The notes: a model not told the origin generated them from the letters alone. Counted from the first letter of the stretch, positions 24,760 to 32,740 are shown. The stretch is DNA of 64,000 nt from Priestia megaterium (GCF_009497655.1 NZ_CP023317.1:3439501-3503500), one strand, 5' to 3'. Numbers and translations are program-made.

Positions 24760-25938
24760 TTACATTTTAAGATCTTTCTTTATATTTTTCCTTATAGTTA
24801 AATTGGCTAAGCGTTTACGCGCTGATTCCATAGGACCCATTTTAAAATAACGAAGCCACAAAGTAGCAAATAACATTTGAAACAAACAGATTAATACCCA
24901 AACAAAAATGACGAAGAATGAACGAGGGTGTCCACCCAATCCAAGGCCCCATCCATAAAATAAAATTGAGCTTAAAACATTCTGTAACACGTAGCAACTT
25001 AAAGACATCTTACCTACTTTTTCTAAAACTCTCCATAATGAAAAGGCCTGAAATTTTTCAATTAGGAAACTAATAGCTCCCATGTATCCAATCGATAAAA
25101 TAGGGGCAAACACATACCTTACTGGAAAATCAAAGTATCCTCCAGGAACAAATAATAATAGGTTTAGAGGTAGCCCAACTAAAAGTCCTGTCTTCATCAT
25201 CCTCTTTCTGATATTAATACCATTGGAGTTATTGTCAAAAGCCCCTATTCTCACTAGTAAAACACCAATTAAAAACATACATATATTAAATGGAATGACG
25301 AAAATTGCTTCTGTGCGCAGCTCCCAAAAATGAAAAAGTCGATACTGAATTTGATTCATCCATGATCCATGTTGATAAAGGTTCATCACTTCTTTTGGCA
25401 CAGCAACTAGCTCATCTCCTATTGAGTTAGTTAGCACACCTAAGAACACAAGTACTATAAAGAAAAGATGAATCGCTGCTGCACTAATCATTGTTATTCG
25501 TATCATTCTCTTTCGCATTTTTACGATAAGTGATACGACAATGGCAGTTACTGCATAAGACATTAAAATGTCGTACTCTAAGACAAAAATAAAGTGCAAA
25601 AGCCCTTCCATTAATAAAAGTAAAGACAGCCATATGTACCTTCCCGGCCAAGTCTGATTTAATCGTTTTGATTGCTGATATTTCAGTTCTAAACCAACAC
25701 CAAACATAATGGCTAAGAGGCCAAGTAATTTTCCGTTAATTAAGGACAGAAAAAGGATTCTTAAAAAGTCATCTCCTGATAACCACCATTGATTATGGTT
25801 AAAAGTAAATATATAATTTATATCTCCCAGATAGGCAAACAGCCAAATATTTGTTCCTAATGTTCCCAGAATCGCTAGTCCTCTTAATATATCTAAAGAG
25901 CGAATTCGTTTTTTATTCTCCACTTCCCATGCCCCCAT
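24760..25938 (-). CDS. DUF418 (YeiB-like) integral membrane protein
   Basis: A 392-residue polytopic protein. The N-terminal RSLDILRGLAILGTLGTNI is the hallmark of the YeiB/DUF418 family, and the C-terminal DUF418 region (about 240-380) contains a GKMSLSCYVLQN-type segment and a GPMESARKRLANL motif near the end. Ten or more membrane segments. Family members are thought to be acyltransferase-like transport or modification proteins, but no activity is established. Confidence 0.83.
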   Translation of the reverse strand: MGAWEVENKKRIRSLDILRGLAILGTLGTNIWLFAYLGDINYIFTFNHNQWWLSGDDFLRILFLSLINGKLLGLLAIMFGVGLELKYQQSKRLNQTWPGRYIWLSLLLLMEGLLHFIFVLEYDILMSYAVTAIVVSLIVKMRKRMIRITMISAAAIHLFFIVLVFLGVLTNSIGDELVAVPKEVMNLYQHGSWMNQIQYRLFHFWELRTEAIFVIPFNICMFLIGVLLVRIGAFDNNSNGINIRKRMMKTGLLVGLPLNLLLFVPGGYFDFPVRYVFAPILSIGYMGAISFLIEKFQAFSLWRVLEKVGKMSLSCYVLQNVLSSILFYGWGLGLGGHPRSFFVIFVWVLICLFQMLFATLWLRYFKMGPMESARKRLANLTIRKNIKKDLKM

Positions 25939-26344
25939 CCTTTACTTTCATTCTAATAACGTTCCGAATACATTTCTAAAAAGGATTGTTTATTTTCGTT
26001 ACTCTCCTTCTTGATATGTCATAGTTCAACTATATTAGATTACGTCGCGTCACCTTCAACCCTTATTTTTAAATGAATGAATTATTTTTAGTGCAATAAA
26101 GAGAGCGTAGATACGTTTTGAGAAGTGCGAAGGCTGCCTGCTTTGGAAACAGGTTTAGCCAAAATCCAAAAGATATACTGGCTTACGCAGAGTACTAATT
26201 ACAAAAAAAAGAAACCCTAGTATTTTTAAGGTTTCTTTCTTTCTGATATTCCACTCTAAGCGACAATTGAAGATAAATTAAAATGCTTTTACTGCAATAT
26301 AACGTTTTCCAACGTTTTGTAATTCATATTCTAAAAGCTGGCAT
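25939..26344. other. Gap with one terminator
   Basis: No gene is supported here. A hairpin AAAGAAACC / GGTTTCTTT at 26208-26238 ends minus-strand transcripts from 26345-26554. GGCTTACGCAGAG (26180-26192) is an inverted copy of the CTCTGCGTAAG stretch at 26851, so part of this gap may be decayed repeat sequence. Confidence 0.4.
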
Positions 26345-26554
26345 CTAGCTTTTAGAAAGTTCGTTTATCTCCCTTTCAATAAGAGCTACTGAAAGTTCGA
26401 ATGCTTGTATCCTTCTTTTAGCTAAGGTTATTTGAGATTTATATCTATCGGCATTTTCTTTAGCTTCAAACGTTTTTACTGTCTGTCTGAGTTTATGTAA
26501 AGTTGAATCAATTTGACGTTTTGCTTCAACTAATTCAGGTACGTCAAATTTCAT
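26345..26554 (-). CDS. Small coiled-coil protein
   Basis: A 69-residue, highly charged helical protein (MKFDVPELVEAKRQIDSTLH start) with heptad-like spacing of Leu, Ile and Val, predicted as one long coiled coil. AAAAGGAGGGACTCC before the ATG is a strong ribosome site and a terminator follows. No membrane segment or known domain. Probably a real cytoplasmic protein; function unknown. Confidence 0.6.
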   Translation of the reverse strand: MKFDVPELVEAKRQIDSTLHKLRQTVKTFEAKENADRYKSQITLAKRRIQAFELSVALIEREINELSKS

Positions 26555-26856
26555 TGGAGTCCCTCCTTTTTATCATTTTTATCGATAAGATGGCTTTCTT
26601 TAAAAAGGTTGTTTATCGGCAGAGCTACTGTTATCTATATTTCCTGTACATGAGTAGCCATCCAAAAATGTTTATTATACCAAATATAGTGAACACAAAC
26701 TTACCACTTAAAACTTCTCTTAACAATATACCTGATAAACTAGTGTTTGTTTATCTGTAGAAGTTGAAAGGTTCCTTTAAAAGAAGCAGGTTTTTTTGAG
26801 GTATTGAGAGGTGACGTCAATTTTTATTAAGATGCTCAGCTGTTCTAAAATAGCCT

Positions 26857-27077
26857 CTGCGTAAGGGCCACGCTAAATAACCCATTCAAAATCTCTCAAC
26901 GCAATAAAATTTGTCATACAAATTTCGTTTTTCATCTTCACAACAAAAATAGTTTGTGATATACTTCACATGTAAGGATGTTCACATGAACTAACAAACT
27001 CTTGAATGTAAAGTAGAAAAAGCTATTTCACTCCGATGCCAATACGATTGAAATAGCTTTTTTTATGCTCTTATTTT
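26857..27077. repeat. Intergenic repeat unit, copy A
   Basis: Bases 26906-27077 match 31296-31467 without gaps, with about eight mismatches. Weaker similarity reaches back to about 26857. The unit carries a promoter and a terminator (see the ncRNA entry). In copy A the minus-strand tail still reads GVLKIRA-stop, like the GVMEIRA-stop of the small gene beside copy B, so a neighbouring small gene was duplicated as well and has since decayed here. The remaining gap (26555-27228) shows no other supported gene. Confidence 0.75.
26972..27064 (+). ncRNA. Putative small RNA, copy A
   Basis: Promoter: TTCACA (26937-26942), 17-bp spacer, extended -10 TGATATACT with TATACT at 26960-26965. About 93 nt later a 12-bp stem AAAGCTATTTCA / TGAAATAGCTTT is followed by seven T residues. 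The only ATGs meet stops within a few codons, so it is probably untranslated. A small 5' hairpin (TTCACATGAA) is TTCATATGAA in copy B; the pairing arms are kept. Confidence 0.6.
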
Positions 27078-27228
27078 GAGAACCCCCACCATTTCTACTG
27101 CTATGGCCTTCTGTACAGTTCTCTAGGAGAAGTAGTTACATCTATCTTACTCGCTTGCTTTTAGAGTTTGATGTTCCTAACCTATCACTCAAAAAATAGA
27201 GAGGGTTCTATTTTCCGCTTATTGCAGA

Positions 27229-27768
27229 TCAACCCTTATTAATTGCCGCAATCGCTTTTGTAATACGAGCATCGTCACCTACTGCATCTAAGAGAGCTAT
27301 TCCTTCAATTGTAACAAGAGCTAGTGCTGCTACTTGTTCTTTATCCTCTCCTTCGTCTACCTTAATGATATCTAGGTAGAACTGATAAAAGCTGTCGCAG
27401 ATTTCCTTTGCTACAGAATGAAATGGGTCCCCTTCTTTTGATGCAACCGCAACTAATTCAAGCCACAGCTTAATGTATGGACGAACTTCAGGATCTCTCA
27501 TCATGTTATACAAATGGGGAACTAGCGTCTGAAATGAATGCTTCTCCATTTCTGTATTGTGAAGCATGTAAATAAGCTTTTGAGAAATAAAGGATAGCAC
27601 AACCGTAAATAATTCCTCTTTGTCATTAAAATAATGAAGTAGCATTCTATCGCTGGTTTCCGCTGCTTTCGCAAGATTTCGCAAACTGGAGGCCTGCAGA
27701 CCATTTAATAAAATATAGTCAGCCGTTTTTTCTATAATTTCTTGTTTTTTCTTTTCACCTTTTTTCAT
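27229..27768 (-). CDS. TetR/AcrR-family regulator
   Basis: A 179-residue regulator with an N-terminal TetR helix-turn-helix (about 8-55: NGLQASSLRNLAKAAETSDR, then LLHYFNDKEELF) and an all-helical ligand domain. The ATG at 27768 follows AAGGAGC. It is divergent from a small membrane-protein gene, and an inverted repeat with AAAATGTA/TACATTTT arms lies between them, so it most likely represses both. Confidence 0.83.
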   Translation of the reverse strand: MKKGEKKKQEIIEKTADYILLNGLQASSLRNLAKAAETSDRMLLHYFNDKEELFTVVLSFISQKLIYMLHNTEMEKHSFQTLVPHLYNMMRDPEVRPYIKLWLELVAVASKEGDPFHSVAKEICDSFYQFYLDIIKVDEGEDKEQVAALALVTIEGIALLDAVGDDARITKAIAAINKG

Positions 27769-27863
27769 ATAAAGCTCCTTACTGTCTTTTTCTGTCGTAT
27801 AGATACAATTATGAAGGAAACTTAGCTGCTTTGCATTATTCCCATTCATTTTTTTGTTGATAA

Positions 27864-27887
27864 AAAATGTAATGAGTGCTACATTTT
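27864..27887. promoter_or_regulatory. Inverted-repeat operator between tetR and its neighbour
   Basis: AAAATGTA and TACATTTT flank an 8-bp centre in the divergent promoter region. Arm length and spacing suit a TetR-family dimer pair. It overlaps the region just before the ribosome site of the plus-strand gene, where a repressor would block transcription. Confidence 0.5.
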
Positions 27888-27907
27888 AAGAAAGGGGGAT
27901 GATTGAA

Positions 27908-28246
27908 TTGGTAAGTAAAAACGACAAATCAATGGACAGTAACACATTTTCTAGAAATAATCGAATACCAAAAGCATTACTTATTTTAGTATTAGTATCT
28001 TTTTCTGTTTTAACAGGTCTGGCCGTATATCATTATGGCTTCCTTGGTATTTTTTCTCAGGCATTTAACAACTATGCTTCTATGCAAATATTCTTTGATT
28101 TATTGATAGCACTAATTCTAGTGCTTGTATGGATGTGGCATGATACAAAAAAGACAAATCGTTCTTTTTGGCCATGGGCACTAGTCACACTAATAATTGG
28201 CTCGTTCGGTCCCCTTTTGTATCTGTTGCTGCGCAAACGCATTTAG
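27908..28246 (+). CDS. Small membrane protein, DUF2834-like
   Basis: About 112 residues with three hydrophobic segments (about 25-45, 60-80, 88-106). The middle FFDLLIALILVLVWMWHD and final LYLLLRKRI resemble DUF2834 proteins, which is a tentative match. AAAGGGGG directly touches an upstream ATG at 27899 but stands 9 bases from the TTG at 27908, so the TTG is preferred. It is probably the target of the divergent TetR regulator. Confidence 0.65.
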   Translation: MVSKNDKSMDSNTFSRNNRIPKALLILVLVSFSVLTGLAVYHYGFLGIFSQAFNNYASMQIFFDLLIALILVLVWMWHDTKKTNRSFWPWALVTLIIGSFGPLLYLLLRKRI

Positions 28247-28269
28247 CAGATTAAAAGACTTTGTATTGC

Positions 28270-28311
28270 AAAAAGAAAGCCTTTTGCAAAATAAAACAAG
28301 GCTTTCTTTTT
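28270..28311 (+). terminator. Terminator of the DUF2834-like gene
   Basis: AAAAAGAAAGCCTT / AAGGCTTTCTTTTT form a 14-bp perfect stem ending in T residues, 23 bases past the stop codon. Confidence 0.75.
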
Positions 28312-28324
28312 ATCTAATTAAGTA

Positions 28325-28393
28325 TTAATCAGCTGTTTCCTCTAGTACAACTTTAATAGCCTTTGCGAGCATCTTTGCTGTACGTGTTTCTTC
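28325..28393 (-). pseudogene. 3' remnant of an unidentified gene
   Basis: On the minus strand the frame ends EETRTAKMLAKAIKVVLEET, Ala, Asp, stop, which looks like the last helix of a Rossmann- or flavodoxin-like protein. Similarity to coding sequence stops at about 28394, where an opposite-strand fragment begins. No start codon or ribosome site. Tentative. Confidence 0.3.
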
Positions 28394-28565
28394 CTTCGAG
28401 GAGTGGTTTAGAGATTTATATAAGGTTCCATCTTATAACACTATCATTTGGAAAGATAATAAAATAAAAAAGATTCCTTTAGATCCCCAAAAAGTAAAGA
28501 TAATAAAGCAGGATCAAAATCATGCAATGAAGTTTATTGAACTTGTTAAAAAATCATCTAAGTAA
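28394..28565 (+). pseudogene. 3' remnant of a second unidentified gene
   Basis: An open frame without start reads EEWFRDLYKVPSYNTIIWKD and continues with a lysine-rich tail to a stop at 28563-28565. Composition is protein-like, but the 5' part is missing and the fragment meets the preceding minus-strand remnant head to head. This points to a deletion joining two broken genes. Confidence 0.35.
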
Positions 28566-28650
28566 ACCTTTAATTGTTAAATTAAAGGTTTATTTCTATA
28601 TATTGTGTTATACTCTTAAACATGTATTACGGTTGTAGAGGAGTTTTAAA

Positions 28651-29205
28651 TTGAAACAGAAAGAGATTTTTTCGTGGATCAAATCCATCGTTATTGCTTG
28701 TATCCTGGCTTGTGTGGTGAGAGAGTACATATTTACGCCTATAGTAGTAGACGGTGAATCGATGATGCCTACTTTAAAAGATAGTGAACATATTATTCTT
28801 AATGAAATGGGTAAAAATAACGCAGATAATATAAAAAGATTTGATATTATCGTTTTTCACGCTACAAAGGAAAAAGACTATATTAAAAGAGTAATTGGTT
28901 TACCGGGTGATCATATAGAATATCGCAATGACACGCTATATATAAACGGAAAAAAATATGAAGAGCCTTATTTGGATCAATACAAAAAAGAAATAGTAAC
29001 AGGCCCGTTAACTGAGGATTTTAAACTTGAGGATTTTACAGGCAGCAAAACAGTTCCAGAAGGTCAATTGTTTGTCATGGGAGATAATAGAATGTATAGC
29101 TTAGATAGCAGATCACCTCAAGTAGGAACAATCTCCGTAGACAAAATCGTAGGAAAAGCAAAATTAGCTTATTGGCCTTTAAAAGAATTTCAATGGATTA
29201 AATAA
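28651..29205 (+). CDS. Type I signal peptidase
   Basis: A 184-residue membrane-bound serine protease (S26A) that removes signal peptides from exported proteins. One N-terminal anchor (about 8-26) is followed by the catalytic serine in GESMMPT, the general-base lysine in DYIKRVIGLPGD, and the conserved GDNR plus LDSRSPQVG box. Size and layout match the SipS/SipT/SipU group. A TTG start follows AGGAG by 7 bases, and a terminator follows. Confidence 0.92.
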   Translation: MKQKEIFSWIKSIVIACILACVVREYIFTPIVVDGESMMPTLKDSEHIILNEMGKNNADNIKRFDIIVFHATKEKDYIKRVIGLPGDHIEYRNDTLYINGKKYEEPYLDQYKKEIVTGPLTEDFKLEDFTGSKTVPEGQLFVMGDNRMYSLDSRSPQVGTISVDKIVGKAKLAYWPLKEFQWIK

Positions 29206-29212
29206 AGTCTTT

Positions 29213-29240
29213 AAAAGCTCCCTTATTAAAGGGAGCTTTT
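29213..29240 (+). terminator. Terminator of the signal peptidase gene
   Basis: AAAAGCTCCCTT / AAGGGAGCTTTT form a 12-bp stem with a 4-nt loop and T-run, starting 8 bases past the stop codon. Confidence 0.8.
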
Positions 29241-29290
29241 TCTATTAAATACAAACTAAAAAATAACGATATTTATGTGCTTTACCTTTA

Positions 29291-29525
29291 TTATTTCTCC
29301 GCTACTATATTCAGTACTGCAGCTGCTTTTGGCCACCCCACGTAAAAAGCCATATGAGTTATTAGTACAATAATTTCTTTTTCAGTCACTCCATTCTTTT
29401 TTGCCAGCTGCAGATGAAAAGACATTTGTTCAGTGTTGCCAATACTGATTAAAGCAGAAAGTCACAAAGTTAGGAGCAAGATCTCTCATGTCGTTCAGCA
29501 GCTTAGAATTAATACCGTTATTCAT
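29291..29525 (-). pseudogene. Carboxymuconolactone decarboxylase-family pseudogene
   Basis: AAAGGAGG and an ATG open a frame MNNGINSKLLNDMRDLAPNF that stops soon after at QYWQH. The C-terminal half continues in another frame as HLQLAKKNGVTEKEIIVLIT, then HMAFYVGWPKAAAVLNIVAE, which is the recognisable end of the alkylhydroperoxidase/carboxymuconolactone family. A frameshift and probably a deletion that removed the catalytic region have inactivated it. The start overlaps the end of the tautomerase remnant, suggesting a former two-gene operon. Confidence 0.7.
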
Positions 29526-29527
29526 AT

Positions 29528-29722
29528 TTATTGTGCCTCCTTTTGATTAACCATTTGTGCGATTCCTTGCCCAAATGACCAGTTTTCAAGGGTTGTTTCG
29601 TTTACTGTAATAAAGATATTGTTTGTAGAAAGGTCTAAGTCAGTGTGAAGTCCCTCTGCAATGGACTGATGTAGCTTCTTTTTCTGCTCAATAGTTCTCC
29701 CCTGCCCACATGTAATAGAAGG
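29528..29722 (-). pseudogene. Tautomerase-family gene without a start codon
   Basis: The frame PSITCGQGRTIEQKKKLHQS continues to FGQGIAQMVNQKEAQ, about 64 residues, typical of the 4-oxalocrotonate tautomerase superfamily whose catalytic Pro follows the initiator Met. Here the codon before the first proline is TTT, and upstream there is no ATG, GTG or TTG with a ribosome site. It therefore seems unable to make an active N-terminal proline and is probably a pseudogene. Confidence 0.6.
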
Positions 29723-29833
29723 AAACTTATTGAACGTAATGAATTTATCTATAAAAAAATCCTTTGCTTCCAGGGCAAAGAATTTTTTTGCAGTTATAGA
29801 GAGCTTTGTCCCTTTTACAGATTAATATAATAC

Positions 29834-30460
29834 TCATCCACTATCTCTATCATGAGCATAGTTTTTTGATAAGCTGTCTTTAAAGTCTTGAGAAAGCTTC
29901 ATATTTCTAAAATTTAAGCCAATTAAATCTTCAACATCTTCATTTAAATACGACCATTTAGATGGTGATGTCATTAAATGGTCTAACAAAACAGATTCAT
30001 TAAAACCTATGACACATATATCTAAGCTCCTTTCTCCCCATATCGCCCACTGCTTAGAAGAAGAAAACCATACCACCTTCTCTGAATTATAGTAAGGGGC
30101 ATCCGCAGGGTAATCCTCCGGTCCAATTTCTAAGGCATTCCTATACTCTTCACTTGATAAAGAAGTAGGAAGCTTCAAGTAATTAAAATAGCCAAACTCT
30201 TTATAAAAATAGTTTGTGGGGTGTGGATCTAAAACCGCAACTGTAACTTCCTTTTCACTAAAGATTTTTGTTAAATATTGTACGGTAGGCCAAAAATCAT
30301 CACACATCACCCAATAGAACTCTTCAAATAAATAATAATCACACCTTTGGTTAAATACTTGGTCAGGCAATTCTTTATTTGTGTTAAAGATACTTTTTAA
30401 ATTTTTATTAGTGGATTGAAATTCTTGGATATCTTTAATGAAAAAATTTGTGGGCTTCAC
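29834..30460 (-). CDS. Hypothetical protein, immunity-protein-like context
   Basis: A 208-residue soluble acidic protein rich in aromatic residues (YYLFEEFYWVMCDDFWPTVQ). No signal peptide, membrane segment or motif that I recognise. It follows the SF0329-family gene by 19 bases on the same strand, so both are probably cotranscribed. The size, acidity and solitary cytoplasmic nature recall immunity or contact-system accessory proteins, but no toxin gene is present, so this is only a suggestion. Confidence 0.55.
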   Translation of the reverse strand: MKPTNFFIKDIQEFQSTNKNLKSIFNTNKELPDQVFNQRCDYYLFEEFYWVMCDDFWPTVQYLTKIFSEKEVTVAVLDPHPTNYFYKEFGYFNYLKLPTSLSSEEYRNALEIGPEDYPADAPYYNSEKVVWFSSSKQWAIWGERSLDICVIGFNESVLLDHLMTSPSKWSYLNEDVEDLIGLNFRNMKLSQDFKDSLSKNYAHDRDSG

Positions 30461-30479
30461 AGTTTAGCCTCCTTTTTTA

Positions 30480-31034
30480 TTAACTGGGCGTATGTTTGAA
30501 CGGCGTGATGTTATCAACCTCGCATCTTAGTTCATAAAATTTCATGATTAAGGGGGGGGGGACATTAGAATCATATCTTAAAGCTTCCAATGTCCTCTTG
30601 CCTAACCTTCTATCTACTAATGCAAGAGCTTGAAGAATAATATTCTCAGAATTTAATGCTCGATGAATGGTCAGCTGAGGATACTGGATAAAAGCGCTAT
30701 AAACATGTTCAGCGTTAAAAACGCCTCTATGTTTTAGAATACTTGCAGTGTAGTCCATATCATCTACCTGGCCAATGAATTCTGGGAAACATTCATATAA
30801 ACACTCGGGAAAAGGTTTGCTTGTTTTTCTCTTCACTTCCTCCCAGAGGTTATCATGTTCCATTAAATATTCTGCTGAAGAAGCATTAAAAACTTCCTTT
30901 TTATCTAAAGTAATCCAAATACGCGTCCGCTCTCCACGAGAAACGTTATATTTAGTTAGATGAATACTCAATCTATGCTTCAATTTACCACAGATTAAAT
31001 TCCCCATATCTTTCTTTACTTTTGTCCATTTCAT
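30480..31034 (-). CDS. SF0329-family protein with a C10 tract
   Basis: A 184-residue protein paralogous to 55369-55902. Shared marks are W(T/S)KxKK at the start, a middle block with R(T/A)xIT(L/V)DK, and LDRR(L/V)GKRTL followed by FY(E/K)LR near the end. The family (named SF0329 in databases, as I recall) has no known activity. Ten consecutive C residues on the coding strand encode part of VPPPL at about residue 160; the frame is intact as given, but slippage would remove the conserved FYELR end. Confidence 0.7.
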   Translation of the reverse strand: MKWTKVKKDMGNLICGKLKHRLSIHLTKYNVSRGERTRIWITLDKKEVFNASSAEYLMEHDNLWEEVKRKTSKPFPECLYECFPEFIGQVDDMDYTASILKHRGVFNAEHVYSAFIQYPQLTIHRALNSENIILQALALVDRRLGKRTLEALRYDSNVPPPLIMKFYELRCEVDNITPFKHTPS

Positions 31035-31202
31035 ACTATCCTTGTACCCCTATTCTTTCCTAAAACTATACGCTTCAGCTTATAGAAACATTATATTATA
31101 TAAGATATTTGTTTTTCCTAATGTATTCAGCATATCCATATACCTTATCAAGATCTATTTCTTGCTGCTCTTTCTCTTCTAAGTCAAGCACTCTTTTCTA
31201 TC

Positions 31203-31467
31203 TGCGTACGAGTTATGCTAAACCGAATATTCAAACCCCATCAACGCAATAAAGAAGCAGCCTCTCGCAAATAATGAGATTGCTTCTTGCACCTTAAAAT
31301 TTGTCATACAAATTTCGTTTGCTACCTTCACAACAAAAATAGTTTGTGATATACTTCACATATAAGGATCTTCATATGAACTAACAAACTCTTGAATGTA
31401 AAATAGAAAAAGCTATTTCACTCCGATGCCAATACGATTGAAATAGCTTTTTTTATGCTCTTATTTC
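31203..31467. repeat. Intergenic repeat unit, copy B
   Basis: Bases 31296-31467 match copy A (26906-27077) closely. Upstream, copy B carries an extra stretch of about 42 bases containing an AAGAAGC / GCTTCTT hairpin between the shared TCAACGCAATAAA and AAATTTGTC stretches. The similarity extends back to about 31203. The unit ends inside the small gene at 31453-31572. Confidence 0.75.
31362..31454 (+). ncRNA. Putative small RNA, copy B
   Basis: The promoter TTCACA (31327-31332), 17-bp spacer, TGATATACT (-10 at 31350-31355) and the terminator AAAGCTATTTCA / TGAAATAGCTTT plus T-run are identical to copy A. Internal differences are few. The hairpin also works in the other direction as terminator of the convergent small gene, whose stop codon lies in the T-run. 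Confidence 0.6.
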
Positions 31468-31572
31468 CATCACCCCATCCTTTCTTAGCTGTACGTTGTT
31501 TGAGTCTGTTTCCACTTGCTTCTGTATGTGAAGCGCGATCTTTTCAAAATCTATTTCATCATACTTGTTCAT
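31453..31572 (-). CDS. 39-residue hypothetical protein
   Basis: A short charged peptide starting MNKYDEIDFEKIALHIQKQV and ending DGVMEIRA. AAAAGGAG stands 7 bases before the ATG at 31572, which is preferred to the ATG two codons upstream. It shares a bidirectional terminator with the convergent small RNA. A decayed relative of its 3' end is seen next to repeat copy A, so gene and RNA seem to have duplicated together. Confidence 0.5.
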   Translation of the reverse strand: MNKYDEIDFEKIALHIQKQVETDSNNVQLRKDGVMEIRA

Positions 31573-31638
31573 AGTCATACTCCTTTTAAATAAAAAACGT
31601 AAAAGCCGCCTCGGTTTGTCAGATAAGGCAGCTTTCAC

Positions 31639-32050
31639 GAGAAATTTAATATAGAATCTGTTTTACTATAAATTATAGTATACTTTTCCGGTAAACACTA
31701 TATTTTCCTGTAGAGACACACTCGTCTAGGTAGAGAATATAGTTAACTATAAATTTAATGATAAATATGATTTAGTTATTGATCATCATCTATTTCATTT
31801 TATAAAACGTAACCGATGGTCTACTATAATTGAATGTCTGAAATGTTGAGCACTAAAGAAAGAGAATGAATGATGGTTGGTCTATAGAAATGTATCAATC
31901 TTATTCGTTTAAAGACGACCATAAAAATAAGAGTAGGATTGTCATGAAGTTAATAAGGTTGTTGTAAGAAAATTATAGTTAAAACACTAAAGCCAAAGAA
32001 ATGTATAGCCTTCTATGGCTTTTTTACTGCTGGCAAATCTGCGTCATTCT
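31639..32050. other. Gap without a supported gene
   Basis: A hairpin AAAGCCA / TGGCTTT at 31989-32022 followed by T residues may end transcripts from either side. A 34-codon ATG frame at about 31872-31976 has no good ribosome site. Nothing else stands out. Confidence 0.35.
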
Positions 32051-32401
32051 CTAGTTTAAAAAATCCCTTTTATATCGAACAGCAAGATATATACCTGAAG
32101 CAATGAATGCAATGGAATATTTAAATAAGAAGAAAATTTGCCACATATATTCTTTTGGGAAAATCAGGTCACACAAAATGACTCCATACAGTACAACGAG
32201 GGCACTTTTTAAACCGATTTGGCTTGTTCTTTCGTCAGACACACTCATGCCCATTTTCTTTTGAAAAACATATATTAAAACTGCTCCTACTATAAGCGAT
32301 ATAAATCCAATACAAATAAGCATATTCCAGTTACTATTTGATTGTTCTGTCCAGGTTCTCAAAGGAGTAAAAATGGCATTTTCTATTTTGTCAGTTATCA
32401 T
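32051..32401 (-). CDS. DUF2178-like membrane protein
   Basis: A 116-residue protein with three membrane segments (about 27-45, 65-80, 86-106) and a DERTSQIGLKSA motif in the cytoplasmic loop, which is typical of DUF2178-type proteins found beside small XRE regulators. It begins one base after the XRE gene, so the two are a translationally coupled pair. Function unknown. Confidence 0.72.
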   Translation of the reverse strand: MITDKIENAIFTPLRTWTEQSNSNWNMLICIGFISLIVGAVLIYVFQKKMGMSVSDERTSQIGLKSALVVLYGVILCDLIFPKEYMWQIFFLFKYSIAFIASGIYLAVRYKRDFLN

Positions 32402-32402
32402 T

Positions 32403-32630
32403 TTAATCCCTTCCTTTCACATAACTAAAAATATCGTTCACATCTACGTTAAAGAAATCAGCTATTCGAAAAGCTAAAACAAGAGAAGGCGAATAATTGT
32501 TCTTCTCCATCACATATATAGTTTGTTTAGATACTCCAACTGCGTCAGCCAGTTCTTTTTGAGACATCCTGTTTAAAACCCGATGTTCATACACTTTATT
32601 TTCAACGTAGTCACCATTTTTTTCTTTCAA
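32403..32630 (-). CDS. Small XRE-family regulator
   Basis: A 75-residue helix-turn-helix protein ([20 protein letters not shown], then [19 protein letters not shown]), the compact YozG/YvaO-like type with little beyond the DNA-binding domain. The TTG at 32630 is chosen because AAGGAAGG precedes it by 8 bases. It is paired with the membrane protein downstream, an arrangement common in Firmicutes. Confidence 0.83.
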   Translation of the reverse strand: MKEKNGDYVENKVYEHRVLNRMSQKELADAVGVSKQTIYVMEKNNYSPSLVLAFRIADFFNVDVNDIFSYVKGRD

Positions 32631-32740
32631 TGTAATCACCTTCCTTTTTTTTTGACTACAACTATATAATACAACAAACTTTGATAAAGGTAAAGTAAAC
32701 TTATACAAAAGATAAATATTATTATACATTCTAGGGAAAC

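Noticed and set aside
26610-26720. 31-codon minus-strand frame with one hydrophobic segment (GIINIFGWLLMYRKYR)
   Set aside because: TTG start without a convincing ribosome site; could be a gene remnant.
26503-26760. 85-codon plus-strand ORF
   Set aside because: It overlaps the well-supported coiled-coil gene on the other strand, including its promoter, has no ribosome site and ends in low-complexity sequence.
29834-31034. Complete toxin-immunity locus
   Set aside because: Two immunity-like proteins are present but no LXG, WXG or RHS-type toxin gene lies in the window, so a system cannot be claimed.
31872-31976. 34-codon ATG frame (MNDGWSIEMYQSYSFKDD...)
   Set aside because: Only a weak AAAGA before the ATG, no terminator or relatives that I know; kept as unsupported.
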